DNA of 13,144 nt from a bacterium (GTDB taxonomy: Bacteria; Thermosulfidibacterota; Thermosulfidibacteria; Thermosulfidibacterales; JALWSI01), in assembly GCA_027080315.1 (NCBI GenBank), contig JALWSI010000201.1, positions 1 through 13,144 of the forward strand, written 5' to 3'. Positions 1 to 6,934 of this stretch are shown piece by piece. Under the pieces are notes generated by a model. That model ran no database searches. It was not told the DNA's origin and saw nothing but the letters and a program-made list of their open reading frames with translations. Position numbers and translations under genes: made by a program. Position 1 is the first letter of the stretch, and each line of letters begins with the position of its first letter.

Positions 1-257
<257 letters not shown>

Positions 258-649
258 AGCATCCTGTTCAGGGCCATATTTGCAGCCTTGTCAGCCTCTC
301 TGTTCTTCTCTCTGGGATGGTAGAATATATCCGCTTTATCAAACTTTTTCAAGAGGTTCACAGCTTGACGGTGAAGTGATTTAAGGTGCGGGCTCTTAAC
401 CTTGTACTCCCCCCTTATCTGCTTGGCCACCAGCTGGGAGTCGGTGTAAACCGTAACCTCCTTTGCTCCTATGCGCAAGAGATACTCCAATCCCCTGATG
501 AGGCCCCGATACTCAGCCACGTTGTTGGTGGTGATACCCAAGAACTCGCCCCGTGACTCTATCTTTTCGTCATCACGATACACCACAAAACCACAAGAAG
601 CAGGCCCCGGATTACCCCTGCTGGCACCGTCAAAGAGAAGGGTGTACAC

Positions 650-1384
650 CTACTCCTCTTCCTCCTCCTCGGGCTTGGGCTCCTCCCAATAGTAGAGAAT
701 ACGCTGACAGAAGGGGCATTGAAGAACCTCCTCCCCCTTCTTCACCTCCACAAAGAGCTGGGGAGGCAGCTCCATATTGCACCCCCTGCACGCCCCTGCC
801 TCTGCCCTAACCACCGCCAGACCGTTCTTGCTTTTCACAATCCTCTGGTACATCCTCATGAACCTTGGGGGAATCTGTTTGGCAATGTTCTCTCTCTCTT
901 TCCTTACCTCCTCAAGCTCCTTCTCAAGCCTCTGCTGCTCTTTCTCCCCCTCTTTCTGGGCGGTGGCCAGGTGACCTTCAGCCTCCTGCAAGGCCTCTTT
1001 GGCCTTGGCAAGCTCGCTCTGGGCCTCAGAGATCTCGTCAAAAAGGATGATCACCTCCTCCTCGTGGCGATCTATCTCCTCCTTGCAGGTCTCTATCTCT
1101 TTCAACATGGCGGTGTACTCTTTATTGTCTTTAACCTGAAACAGCTTGCCCTTTCTGTCTGTTATCTTCTGGGCAAGATCATCCATTGTGCGCTCTTTAT
1201 CTCTCCTATCCTTCTCTAAGGATCTCACCCTCTCCTCAGCCTCAGCCAGGGCTCTCTTTTTCTCCTCTACCTCTTTTGTGGCGCTCTTTATGGCCGATGT
1301 TACACCACCTCGGTGCTCCTCTTTCTTAAGAATAAGCATGTCTAAGGACTGAAGCCTAACCAATAACTCAAGCTCTTTTATCAC
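650..1384 (-). CDS. C4-type zinc-ribbon coiled-coil protein
   Basis: 244 residues: a long, charged, heptad-rich coiled coil from about residue 5 to 180, then a C-terminal zinc ribbon with C199-x2-C202 (CRGC) and C223-x2-C226 (CPFC), then an acidic tail ending in six Glu. This matches the widespread family of C4 zinc-ribbon proteins typified by chlamydial CT398, often encoded beside nif3-like genes. Its molecular role is not settled; nucleic-acid or protein scaffolding is inferred from the architecture. The GUG start is supported by a perfect AGGAGG 6 nt upstream (forward 1391-1396), placed within the last codons of the nif3-like gene, whose stop lies 1 nt before the start. The stop TAG directly abuts the GUG of the RNase HI-like gene. 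No signal peptide is seen, so a cytoplasmic location is likely. Confidence 0.88.
   Translation of the reverse strand: MIKELELLVRLQSLDMLILKKEEHRGGVTSAIKSATKEVEEKKRALAEAEERVRSLEKDRRDKERTMDDLAQKITDRKGKLFQVKDNKEYTAMLKEIETCKEEIDRHEEEVIILFDEISEAQSELAKAKEALQEAEGHLATAQKEGEKEQQRLEKELEEVRKERENIAKQIPPRFMRMYQRIVKSKNGLAVVRAEAGACRGCNMELPPQLFVEVKKGEEVLQCPFCQRILYYWEEPKPEEEEEE
653..670 (-). promoter_or_regulatory. Glu-codon tract doubling as Shine-Dalgarno for the RNase HI-like gene
   Basis: The six terminal Glu codons of the zinc-ribbon protein (GAG GAG GAG GAA GAG GAG) form a continuous GGAG-rich stretch ending 3 nt before the GUG of the next gene. The region offers several anti-SD registers at different spacings. 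It is the only candidate ribosome-binding sequence for that start. Confidence 0.6.
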
Positions 1385-1385
1385 A

Positions 1386-2171
1386 TCAAACCTCCTGAAA
1401 TGGATCCTCGCCCTCTATCTCATTCACAAAGACCCCATCATCCACAATTCTCCTAACCGTCTCAGCCAAGAGATCCACCGCCGGCCTCTCGGTGCCATAG
1501 TGGCCTGCATCCACAACGGTTATCCCCAGCTCAAGGGCCTCTGTAGCCTGGTGGTACTTGAGATCCCCCGTCAAATAGACCTGGGCCCCAGTTGAAGCAG
1601 CAGCAAACACGAGATCCCCTCCGCTACCAGGACAAAGGGCTATCTTCCAAACCCTTTTCTCTTGGTAAGGGGGAGGATTCACAACCCTCAGGCTTTTGAG
1701 ATTGAGAGACTCCTTAACGAGAGCAAGCAACTCGTAGAACTCAAAAGAGGAGCTGGTGTAGCCAACCCTCCCCAGGCCCTTATCTTCCTCAAGCATCATA
1801 GGACCCTCTACCTCAACCTCCAGCAGCTTGGCCACCCTGTCTGCAAGCCCCCCAGGAGCCACGTCAAGATTGGTGTGAAGAGAGATGAGAGAGATAGAGT
1901 TCTTAGCAAGGGCGAAGACAGCCTCACCCACAGGATCAGCTGCAGAGATTCTCTTAAGGGAACGAAATAGCAGGGGATGATGGGTGACCAGGCAGTTGGT
2001 GTTGCATTTCAAGGTCTCCTCTATCGTCCTGAGGTTGGGATCAAGGGCCACGGTAACGCCGGTCAGCTCCTGTGCAGGATCTCCCACCTGCAGGCCAGAG
2101 TTGTCCCAAGAAAGGGCATAGGAGAAGGGGAAAATCCCATCTAAGCCGGCAATGAGCTCTTCAACCCTCAT
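1386..2171 (-). CDS. Nif3-like dinuclear metal centre protein (YbgI/GTP cyclohydrolase I type 2-like family)
   Basis: 261 residues from the chosen start. Family signatures: WDNSGLQVG near residues 22-30, the metal-binding TDHP-type motif as THHP (H64, H65), HTNLDVAPGG near 99-108 with D103, and the C-terminal DAGHYGTE with H224 and E228. These residues normally coordinate the two metal ions. It is the short form, about 260 residues, without the inserted PII-like domain of longer homologues. The biochemical role of the family is uncertain. The frame is open further upstream to a GUG at 2240, giving 284 residues, but that extension crosses the hairpin at 2187-2218 and does not resemble the family, whose members begin just before the DIIE/ELI...WDN region; ATG at 2171 (MRVEELIAGL) is therefore preferred. 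No clear Shine-Dalgarno precedes 2171, so the start is not certain. It is the first protein gene after the tRNA. Confidence 0.9.
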   Translation of the reverse strand: MRVEELIAGLDGIFPFSYALSWDNSGLQVGDPAQELTGVTVALDPNLRTIEETLKCNTNCLVTHHPLLFRSLKRISAADPVGEAVFALAKNSISLISLHTNLDVAPGGLADRVAKLLEVEVEGPMMLEEDKGLGRVGYTSSSFEFYELLALVKESLNLKSLRVVNPPPYQEKRVWKIALCPGSGGDLVFAAASTGAQVYLTGDLKYHQATEALELGITVVDAGHYGTERPAVDLLAETVRRIVDDGVFVNEIEGEDPFQEV

Positions 2172-2186
2172 GATTGGACATAAAGA

Positions 2187-2218
2187 AAGGGGATGGAGCA
2201 AACCACCTCCATCCCCTT
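2187..2218 (-). terminator. Strong hairpin with T-rich tail between tRNA and nif3-like gene
   Basis: Perfect 12-bp inverted repeat: AAGGGGATGGAG at 2187-2198 against CTCCATCCCCTT at 2207-2218, with an 8-nt loop. On the minus strand the stem is followed by TTTCTTTAT, an imperfect U-tract, so it resembles an intrinsic terminator for RNA coming from the tRNA, or an attenuator in the leader of the nif3-like gene, whose ATG begins 15 nt beyond the stem. A further copy of the 5' arm sequence lies upstream at about 2252-2264, which would allow an alternative pairing. Confidence 0.6.
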
Positions 2219-2297
2219 CAAGCTCTCTTGAGAGGGACACATTTTCAACAACTCTCCATCCCCCATTTCATGGGCATCATCTCCCCCTTGAAAAAAA

Positions 2298-2371
2298 TGG
2301 GCCCGCCAGGAGTCGAACCTGGGACCTTCCGGTTATGAGCCGGTGGCTCTGACCATCTGAGCTACGGGCCC
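2298..2371 (-). tRNA. tRNA with anticodon CAU (elongator Met, or Ile2 if lysidine-modified)
   Basis: 74-nt cloverleaf on the minus strand. The acceptor stem GGGCCCG pairs with CGGGCCC, the D arm is GCTC-AGATGGTCA-GAGC with G18G19, the anticodon arm loop is CTCATAA, the variable loop is AGGTC, and the T arm is CCAGG-TTCGACT-CCTGG. The discriminator base is A. CCA is not encoded: seven T follow the discriminator directly. The top pair of the anticodon stem (27-43) is an A-A mismatch. The structure lacks initiator features (the acceptor 1-72 pair is a normal G-C, and the anticodon stem lacks three consecutive G-C pairs), so it is not fMet. Sequence alone does not let me separate elongator Met from Ile2. 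Confidence 0.95.
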
Positions 2372-2383
2372 CCTCGCAATCCT

Positions 2384-2414
2384 CTTTAAGGCCACACCCC
2401 CTTTCCCTTGTCAA
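2384..2414 (-). promoter_or_regulatory. Candidate sigma70 promoter for the tRNA
   Basis: Minus strand: a perfect -35 TTGACA (2409-2414) and a weak -10 (CTTAAA or TTAAAG, 2384-2390) about 18-19 nt downstream, which would start transcription roughly 5-8 nt before the tRNA. The -35 match is exact; the -10 is poor. Confidence 0.45.
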
Positions 2415-2487
2415 GTAGAGGAATCGGTCAATCATATAAATTGAGGAAAAACCCAAAAAGTGAATAGCTGTTTATTTTTAAGGGTCT

Positions 2488-2512
2488 GTATTTCAATAGA
2501 ATAGAAAAATAC
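2488..2512. promoter_or_regulatory. Possible operator (inverted repeat) upstream of the iclR-family gene
   Basis: GTATTT and AAATAC form an inverted repeat with a 13-nt spacer in an AT-rich stretch, followed by two ATACTG units 8 nt apart (2509-2514 and 2517-2522) and a further ATAC at 2524. IclR-type regulators commonly bind AT-rich dyads near their own promoters, so autoregulation is conceivable. Such repeats also arise by chance in AT-rich DNA. The rest of the 2372-2616 spacer shows only the two promoter candidates and short TCAATCA repeats at 2428 and 2531. Confidence 0.22.
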
Positions 2513-2558
2513 TGGGATACTGAATACCATTCAATCAATTTAATTAGCGAATTCACCC

Positions 2559-2587
2559 TTGACATAAGATAAAAACCCTGTTTTGTA
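2559..2587 (+). promoter_or_regulatory. Candidate promoter of the iclR-family gene
   Basis: Perfect -35 TTGACA at 2559-2564, a 17-nt spacer, and TTTGTA at 2582-2587 as a weak -10. This predicts a leader of about 22-25 nt that carries the purine-rich ribosome-binding site GAGGAGGAGG at 2603-2612. Only the -35 hexamer and the spacing argue for it. Confidence 0.45.
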
Positions 2588-2616
2588 GCAATCGTTGACG
2601 CTGAGGAGGAGGAACA

Positions 2617-3429
2617 ATGGGAAAGACCCTACCCAAAAGAAGAACAAAAGGGAAGAGCGGCAAGAAAGAGGACTTTGTTAAGGCGGTTGACCGTGCCCTG
2701 GTGCTGCTCTCCTGCTACCTGGACTCAGAGAACGAGAGGCTTGGCGTAACAGAGCTGAGCAATAAGGTGGGACTACATAAGAACAACGTCTTCAGGGTGT
2801 TGGCAACCCTTGAGTTCAAAGGATACGTGGAACAGACAAGGAGAACAGAAGCCTATACCCTCGGCCCCAAAATCTTAGAATTGGGACTCATATTTAAGTA
2901 CCAGGTGGGACTGATAAAACCGGCGAAACCCGTAATGGAACGCATCGCCAAGGAACACAATGAAACCGTCTATTTGGGGGTCTTAAGAGACATCTATGCC
3001 ATTTACATTGAAGAGGTTAGAAGCACCAGAAGCGTTCAGGTGGTGTCAAGAATAGGCTCAAGAATACCCGCCTACGCAACAGCCATAGGAAAGGTGCAGA
3101 TGGCATCTCTGCCCTCAGAGGAGATTGACAGGCTGCTGAAAGAGAACGAGATATCTCCCTTCACCAAGAACACCATAAGCGAACCCCAAGCATTAAAGGA
3201 GCATCTCGCCCAGATAAACAAGCAGCAATACGCCTTTGACATTGAAGAGTTCCAGGAAGACGTGAGATGTGTGGCAGCCCCCATAAGAGACTACACCAAG
3301 ATGGTGGTGGCCGGTCTCTCAATATCCGCCCCAAAGGATCGCATGCCTGAAGAGAGGATGAAGGAGCTCTCAACTGTGGTGAAAGAGGGGGCCTTGGAGA
3401 TCTCCAAGAACCTGGGATATCTTCCATGA
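2617..3429 (+). CDS. IclR-family transcriptional regulator
   Basis: 270 residues. A Lys/Arg-rich N-terminal extension (1-18) precedes a winged helix-turn-helix (about 20-85), with LGVTELSNKVGLHKNNVFRV at 42-61 as the HTH and the wing around GYVEQ...YTLGPKILELG. The IclR effector-binding domain fills 95-268, including the family's region PAYATAIGKVQMA (151-163) and the segment ending EDVRCVAAPIRD. In most members a Gly precedes the V-x-C-V-A-A-P part; here it is Asp. The effector cannot be predicted. The start ATG has an excellent SD (AGGAGG copies 4 and 7 nt upstream). nhaA follows 67 nt downstream on the same strand, so it is a candidate target or operon partner; divergent to the left lies the tRNA. 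Family members regulate mostly catabolic genes, which makes the antiporter neighbour unusual. Confidence 0.93.
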   Translation: MGKTLPKRRTKGKSGKKEDFVKAVDRALVLLSCYLDSENERLGVTELSNKVGLHKNNVFRVLATLEFKGYVEQTRRTEAYTLGPKILELGLIFKYQVGLIKPAKPVMERIAKEHNETVYLGVLRDIYAIYIEEVRSTRSVQVVSRIGSRIPAYATAIGKVQMASLPSEEIDRLLKENEISPFTKNTISEPQALKEHLAQINKQQYAFDIEEFQEDVRCVAAPIRDYTKMVVAGLSISAPKDRMPEERMKELSTVVKEGALEISKNLGYLP

Positions 3430-3496
3430 GGGCTTGTTTCCATTCCCAACAAGAAGATCCTGTTGAAAAGAGCCTAAGGTCTAAAGGACCCTGAAC

Positions 3497-4705
3497 ATGA
3501 AAAAGTTGAGCGAATTCACTCAGAACGAATCGGCAAGCGGTATTCTGCTTATTGTTGTCACCATCTTCGCCCTGATACTGAGCAACAGTGCCTTGGCCCC
3601 TCTGTATGAAAAGTTTCTTCACCTGCCGGTGGCGGTTAAGATCGGCTCGTGGGGACTTGATAAGTCTCTCTACCACTGGGTGAACGACGGCCTCATGGCC
3701 ATATTCTTCCTCCTTGTGGGGCTTGAGGTTAAGCGGGAGCTCATGGAGGGTCATCTCTCCTCCTTTGGTCAGGTGATACTGCCGGGAATAGCCGCTATTG
3801 GAGGAATGGTTGTTCCCGCAGCAATCTACCTGCTCTTCAACCACGGAAACCCCACCGCTCTCAACGGTTGGGCCATACCCACGGCAACGGATATAGCCTT
3901 TGCCTTAGGAGTGCTCTCACTCCTGGGAAGCGGTGTTCCCTCATCGTTAAAGACCTTTCTGATGGCCCTTGCAATAATAGACGACCTTGGAGCCATAGTG
4001 ATAATCGCCCTCTTCTACACCAGCAATCTCTGCAAGCTTTCACTGATCATTGCGGGAGTATCTCTTGCCACACTTGTGCTCTTCAACCTCTTTGGGGTGG
4101 TGCGAAAGAGGCTTTACTTTGCTGTAGGGGCAATTCTATGGGTTAGTGTTCTGAAATCAGGGGTACATGCAACATTGGCGGGAGTGGCCCTCGCCTTCAC
4201 CATTCCCTTGAAGGCAGAAAGCGAAAGTGGAGAAACCATATCTCCACTGAAGGAGATTGAGCACAGCCTTCACTCATGGGTGGCCTTTGCCATCTTGCCC
4301 CTCTTTGCCTTCGTGAACGCAGGGGTCAGCCTTAAGGGCATCTCAATCTCACAAATGGCGCACCCGGTGCCTTTGGGCATCATTCTGGGGCTCTTCCTGG
4401 GCAAACAGCTAGGGGTTTTTGGATTCAGCTACGCTGCAATAAGATCCAAACTTGCAACCTTGCCAGAAGAGGCAAACTGGAGGCAATTTTACGGCGTCTC
4501 TGTGCTAACGGGAATAGGTTTCACAATGAGTCTCTTCATAACCTCCCTGGCATTTGAGGACGATCGCCTGTTCCACTACACCGACAAGCTGGGCATCCTC
4601 CTGGGATCCCTACTGGCAGGGGTGGTTGGATACCTTGTGCTAAAGCTATTCTCAGGTACGGTACCCCAAAGCCGCCAGCAAGAGGCCATAGAGGGTGAAG
4701 AATAG
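3497..4705 (+). CDS. nhaA: Na+/H+ antiporter NhaA
   Basis: 402-residue inner-membrane protein with about 11-12 hydrophobic helices, normal length for NhaA, which exports Na+ (or Li+) in exchange for H+ and serves pH and salt homeostasis. The functional residues are all present: D132 in PTATDIAFALGVL, the pair D162-D163 in ALAIIDDLGAI, and K303 in LFLGKQLGVFGF, equivalent to E. coli D133, D163-D164 and K300. Other signatures are FFLLVGLEVKREL (70-82) and GFTMSLFI near residue 341. Start ATG with AAAGGA 8 nt upstream. The 67-nt gap to the upstream regulator contains only a weak 6-bp hairpin (CTTGTT at 3433-3438 with AACAAG at 3448-3453), so co-transcription is plausible. The gene is intact. A short gap of 56 nt separates it from recO. 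Confidence 0.97.
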   Translation: MKKLSEFTQNESASGILLIVVTIFALILSNSALAPLYEKFLHLPVAVKIGSWGLDKSLYHWVNDGLMAIFFLLVGLEVKRELMEGHLSSFGQVILPGIAAIGGMVVPAAIYLLFNHGNPTALNGWAIPTATDIAFALGVLSLLGSGVPSSLKTFLMALAIIDDLGAIVIIALFYTSNLCKLSLIIAGVSLATLVLFNLFGVVRKRLYFAVGAILWVSVLKSGVHATLAGVALAFTIPLKAESESGETISPLKEIEHSLHSWVAFAILPLFAFVNAGVSLKGISISQMAHPVPLGIILGLFLGKQLGVFGFSYAAIRSKLATLPEEANWRQFYGVSVLTGIGFTMSLFITSLAFEDDRLFHYTDKLGILLGSLLAGVVGYLVLKLFSGTVPQSRQQEAIEGEE

Positions 4706-4761
4706 GTTCTGGAATAGAAAACACCCATTGCCAGAAATAACCCCTGTGCTACCCTTGTCCC

Positions 4762-5313
4762 ATGCTTAGAAAAAGGGTTTGGACCTATGGTCTGGTGTTG
4801 AACCGAAGGTTCTGGGAGGATCGTCCCTACGTAGTAACCACGCTAACCCCCAAGTTTGGGGTTGTTGATATAAAGCTCTCTGGGAAAAAGAGGGAAAGCC
4901 ACAACACCGGTGCCTTAGAACCCATGGCCCTCTCCTGGTTTGAAGCAGAGATCTCACCTTTGGGAACCTATAGCCATCACTGGGAGCTAATAGAGCTCTT
5001 TGGCTCTCGCAGACTGGCATCTCCTGAGGAGATGCTAAAGATGGGAACCATTATGGAAGAATCGCTGCCCAAGTGGGAACCAGTGCCGGGGCTCTTCACT
5101 TTAGCCTTAAGGAGCCTGAAGAGGGGAGAGGCAGATAGAGGTTATCCTATGTTACTGAGATTCACCGTTGGCTTCCTTGAGCTCATGGGATACGGCATAG
5201 AGGAGCTCGTTGGTGGAAGAGAAAAGATGAGACGGCGCATTAGGGAAGATCCTGAAGGGGTATTGGCAGTATGCACAGAGGTTTTGAAGGAAGCCTTATG
5301 GGTGACATTGTGA
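4762..5313 (+). CDS. recO: Short RecO-like DNA repair protein
   Basis: 183 residues. RecO normally binds ssDNA/SSB and, with RecR, helps load RecA during gap repair. The N-terminal part (about 1-80) has the RecO OB-fold pattern: a start of the form [13 protein letters not shown], then [20 protein letters not shown], then GALEPM followed by an aromatic/acidic strand. The later [17 protein letters not shown] (about 130-146) matches the helical-domain LGY motif. The protein ends about 40 residues after this, whereas typical RecO has about 240-260 residues, often with a four-Cys zinc site that is absent here. The reading frame closes cleanly on TGA at 5311-5313 inside the dut start region, so this looks like a natural short form rather than a frameshift. 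No Shine-Dalgarno precedes the ATG. Assignment rests on N-terminal pattern and size; a divergent RecO is the best reading. Confidence 0.72.
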   Translation: MLRKRVWTYGLVLNRRFWEDRPYVVTTLTPKFGVVDIKLSGKKRESHNTGALEPMALSWFEAEISPLGTYSHHWELIELFGSRRLASPEEMLKMGTIMEESLPKWEPVPGLFTLALRSLKRGEADRGYPMLLRFTVGFLELMGYGIEELVGGREKMRRRIREDPEGVLAVCTEVLKEALWVTL

Positions 5314-5753
5314 AGAGTCAGGTTGTTCTTGTTAAAAGGCTCAACAGTAAGGCCATCTTACCTGAGCGTATGTCTTCAGGGGCTGCAGGATGGGATCTAT
5401 TCGCCTGCCTCTCGGATCCTTTAACCATCCTCCCCCAGCAAAGGGCTTTGGTGCCCACAGGATTGGCCTTTGAGCTGCCTGAGGGGTTTGAAGCCCAGGT
5501 GAGACCCCGTAGCGGACTTGCCCTTAAACACGGGGTCACCGTGCTGAACAGCCCAGGCACAATAGATAGCGACTACCGGGGAGAGATAAGGGTGATCCTT
5601 GTGAACCTTGGGGAGCAGCCCTTCAAGGTTAGCCACGGGATGCGCATCGCCCAGGTTGTCTTCTCACAGGTAGCGCCTGTGAGGCTGCGAGAGAGTGCTC
5701 ACCTGTCGGAGACCAAGAGAAGCTCAGGGGGGTTCGGTCACACAGGAGAGTGA
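5298..5753 (+). CDS. dut: dUTPase (deoxyuridine 5'-triphosphate nucleotidohydrolase)
   Basis: Trimeric dUTPase that hydrolyses dUTP to dUMP and pyrophosphate, keeping uracil out of DNA and feeding dTMP synthesis. All five motifs are present in the 151-residue form: 1 AGWDL (30-34), 2 RPRSGLA (69-75), 3 [11 protein letters not shown] (87-97) with catalytic D90, 4 MRIAQVVF (115-122) and 5 [10 protein letters not shown] (141-150), the flexible C-terminal arm with its Phe. ATG at 5298 is chosen because GAAGG lies 7 nt upstream. It overlaps recO by 16 nt, suggesting translational coupling. A GUG at 5310, overlapping the recO stop as GTGA, is a reasonable alternative and would give a more typical N-terminus ([10 protein letters not shown]). 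The frame is also open upstream to 5271, which is unlikely. The stop abuts the stop of the convergent LysM gene. Confidence 0.96.
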   Translation: MGDIVKSQVVLVKRLNSKAILPERMSSGAAGWDLFACLSDPLTILPQQRALVPTGLAFELPEGFEAQVRPRSGLALKHGVTVLNSPGTIDSDYRGEIRVILVNLGEQPFKVSHGMRIAQVVFSQVAPVRLRESAHLSETKRSSGGFGHTGE

Positions 5754-6932
5754 CTAAGAACCGTCTCCCTCCTTCTGGGTGCCGTTGCCTTTCAGGATTT
5801 TGTAGTCCCTCCCAACCGGCACCATCTCTCCAGGATAGTGGGGTTTGAATGACGGGGGCTCAGGCGGAGCTGGCCTTGGACACTCTGGTATACCGGTCTC
5901 GTTTCCGTAGTGAATGGGAGGACAGTACTCCCTTGTGGTGACCCTCATGCCCCTAACAATGGGATCTGAAAACCTCACCAGCATGGTTGTGGCAGTGTGA
6001 TCCTGGGTTGAGAGCACCACCAGCTTCCCCACAGTGTGAACTATTGGGGTCTCTTTCAACACATACAGAATAGCCCCTGGAAGAAGACCGTCTTTCTTAC
6101 CCAGATCAATGTAAACATACTCAAAGTCCTCAGACTCCGTCCTATTCAAGTCGTAAAGCTCAACAATGTAACCCTCTTTGGTTATGCTCATGTGAAAGGG
6201 CCTATCTATGGGCATGGGCATGCCCTTAAGCATGAATATTCTATCCCCTGCGGTCACAGGGGTGGGAGATGCATCAACTATCACTGCCTCTCCATTAGGA
6301 TACTGGAAGCAGAGCACCTTTATTATCCCAGTCACCTTCCTTAGATACCCCAAAAACCTGCCTGTGATAGGGTGGTAAACAGGGGCCCAGTCGTTGACGC
6401 ACACGTAATACTCTCCAGGGTTCAGCATGGGCCCAAAGCTCTTTATGTGAACCTTCTCACCTGTTCCCATGAATATGCTGTTGGAACGAGAAGAACCCAT
6501 AACCATGCCGTAGGCAGGCTGCTCTCTCACTGGTGAAATGTATCCCCCCATGAGGATCGTTGTGGGAGACGCTATGGGCATCCCTAACTCTCGGGAAACG
6601 ATGGTTGTACCACCCTCCCCTGAAGTCTCGTTAGCCGGCTTCTCCTCAACCGTCTGCAGCTTGGGAATCAGAATCTCTGTTCCCTCAGGAATCTCCTGCG
6701 AGGGGTTGCTAACCACCCCTTCTAAGATATCCTGATTTGTGTCCCAAAGGAGCACCCAGAGTGAAGGATCGTTGTACTCCTTTTTTGCAATTGACTCCAA
6801 GGTCTCACCCTTCTTAACGGTGTACCTCTCTTCACTCTGACTCCACGCCGATCCCGTAAACGGCCCAATAGACAGAAGACCCAGAACAGCCACAACAACA
6901 CAAAAGATCAGAGTCCCTCTCAGTTTTCTCAT
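5754..6932 (-). CDS. Exported LysM-domain protein
   Basis: 392 residues. The N-terminus (MRKLRGTLIFCVV...) is a Sec-type signal peptide with hydrophobic core about 7-24 and likely cleavage near residues 29-32 (SAWSQ). One LysM domain follows at about 37-91: YTVKKGETLESIAKKEY ... IPEGTEILIPKL. LysM binds peptidoglycan, so a periplasmic or outer-surface location is expected. The remaining ~290 residues are a beta-rich region I do not recognise by name, containing segments such as DLNRTESEDFEYVYIDLG and GLLPGAILYVL, and a Pro-rich C-terminus. Similar LysM proteins with a long unannotated tail occur in deltaproteobacteria. It begins 2 nt after the stop of the YbgF-like gene (ATG, GGGGG-type purine tract about 6 nt upstream) and is the last gene of the minus-strand series. 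Confidence 0.85.
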   Translation of the reverse strand: MRKLRGTLIFCVVVAVLGLLSIGPFTGSAWSQSEERYTVKKGETLESIAKKEYNDPSLWVLLWDTNQDILEGVVSNPSQEIPEGTEILIPKLQTVEEKPANETSGEGGTTIVSRELGMPIASPTTILMGGYISPVREQPAYGMVMGSSRSNSIFMGTGEKVHIKSFGPMLNPGEYYVCVNDWAPVYHPITGRFLGYLRKVTGIIKVLCFQYPNGEAVIVDASPTPVTAGDRIFMLKGMPMPIDRPFHMSITKEGYIVELYDLNRTESEDFEYVYIDLGKKDGLLPGAILYVLKETPIVHTVGKLVVLSTQDHTATTMLVRFSDPIVRGMRVTTREYCPPIHYGNETGIPECPRPAPPEPPSFKPHYPGEMVPVGRDYKILKGNGTQKEGDGS

Positions 6933-6934
6933 CT

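Noticed and set aside
719-1219. 166-codon plus-strand frame rich in Leu
   Set aside because: Antisense reading of Glu/Lys-rich coiled-coil codons yields Leu/Phe/Ser-rich text; not a membrane protein gene.
2172-2240. N-terminal extension of the nif3-like protein to the GUG at 2240
   Set aside because: The added residues do not resemble the family and are encoded by the hairpin stem; ATG at 2171 aligns with usual starts.
3161-3844. 227-codon minus-strand frame across the iclR end and nhaA start
   Set aside because: Antisense to two genes with clear family motifs, no domain, and low-complexity Ser/Pro/Arg stretches.
4706-4761. Terminator after nhaA
   Set aside because: Only a 4-bp CTGG/CCAG stem with a long loop and no T-tract is visible, so I do not call it.
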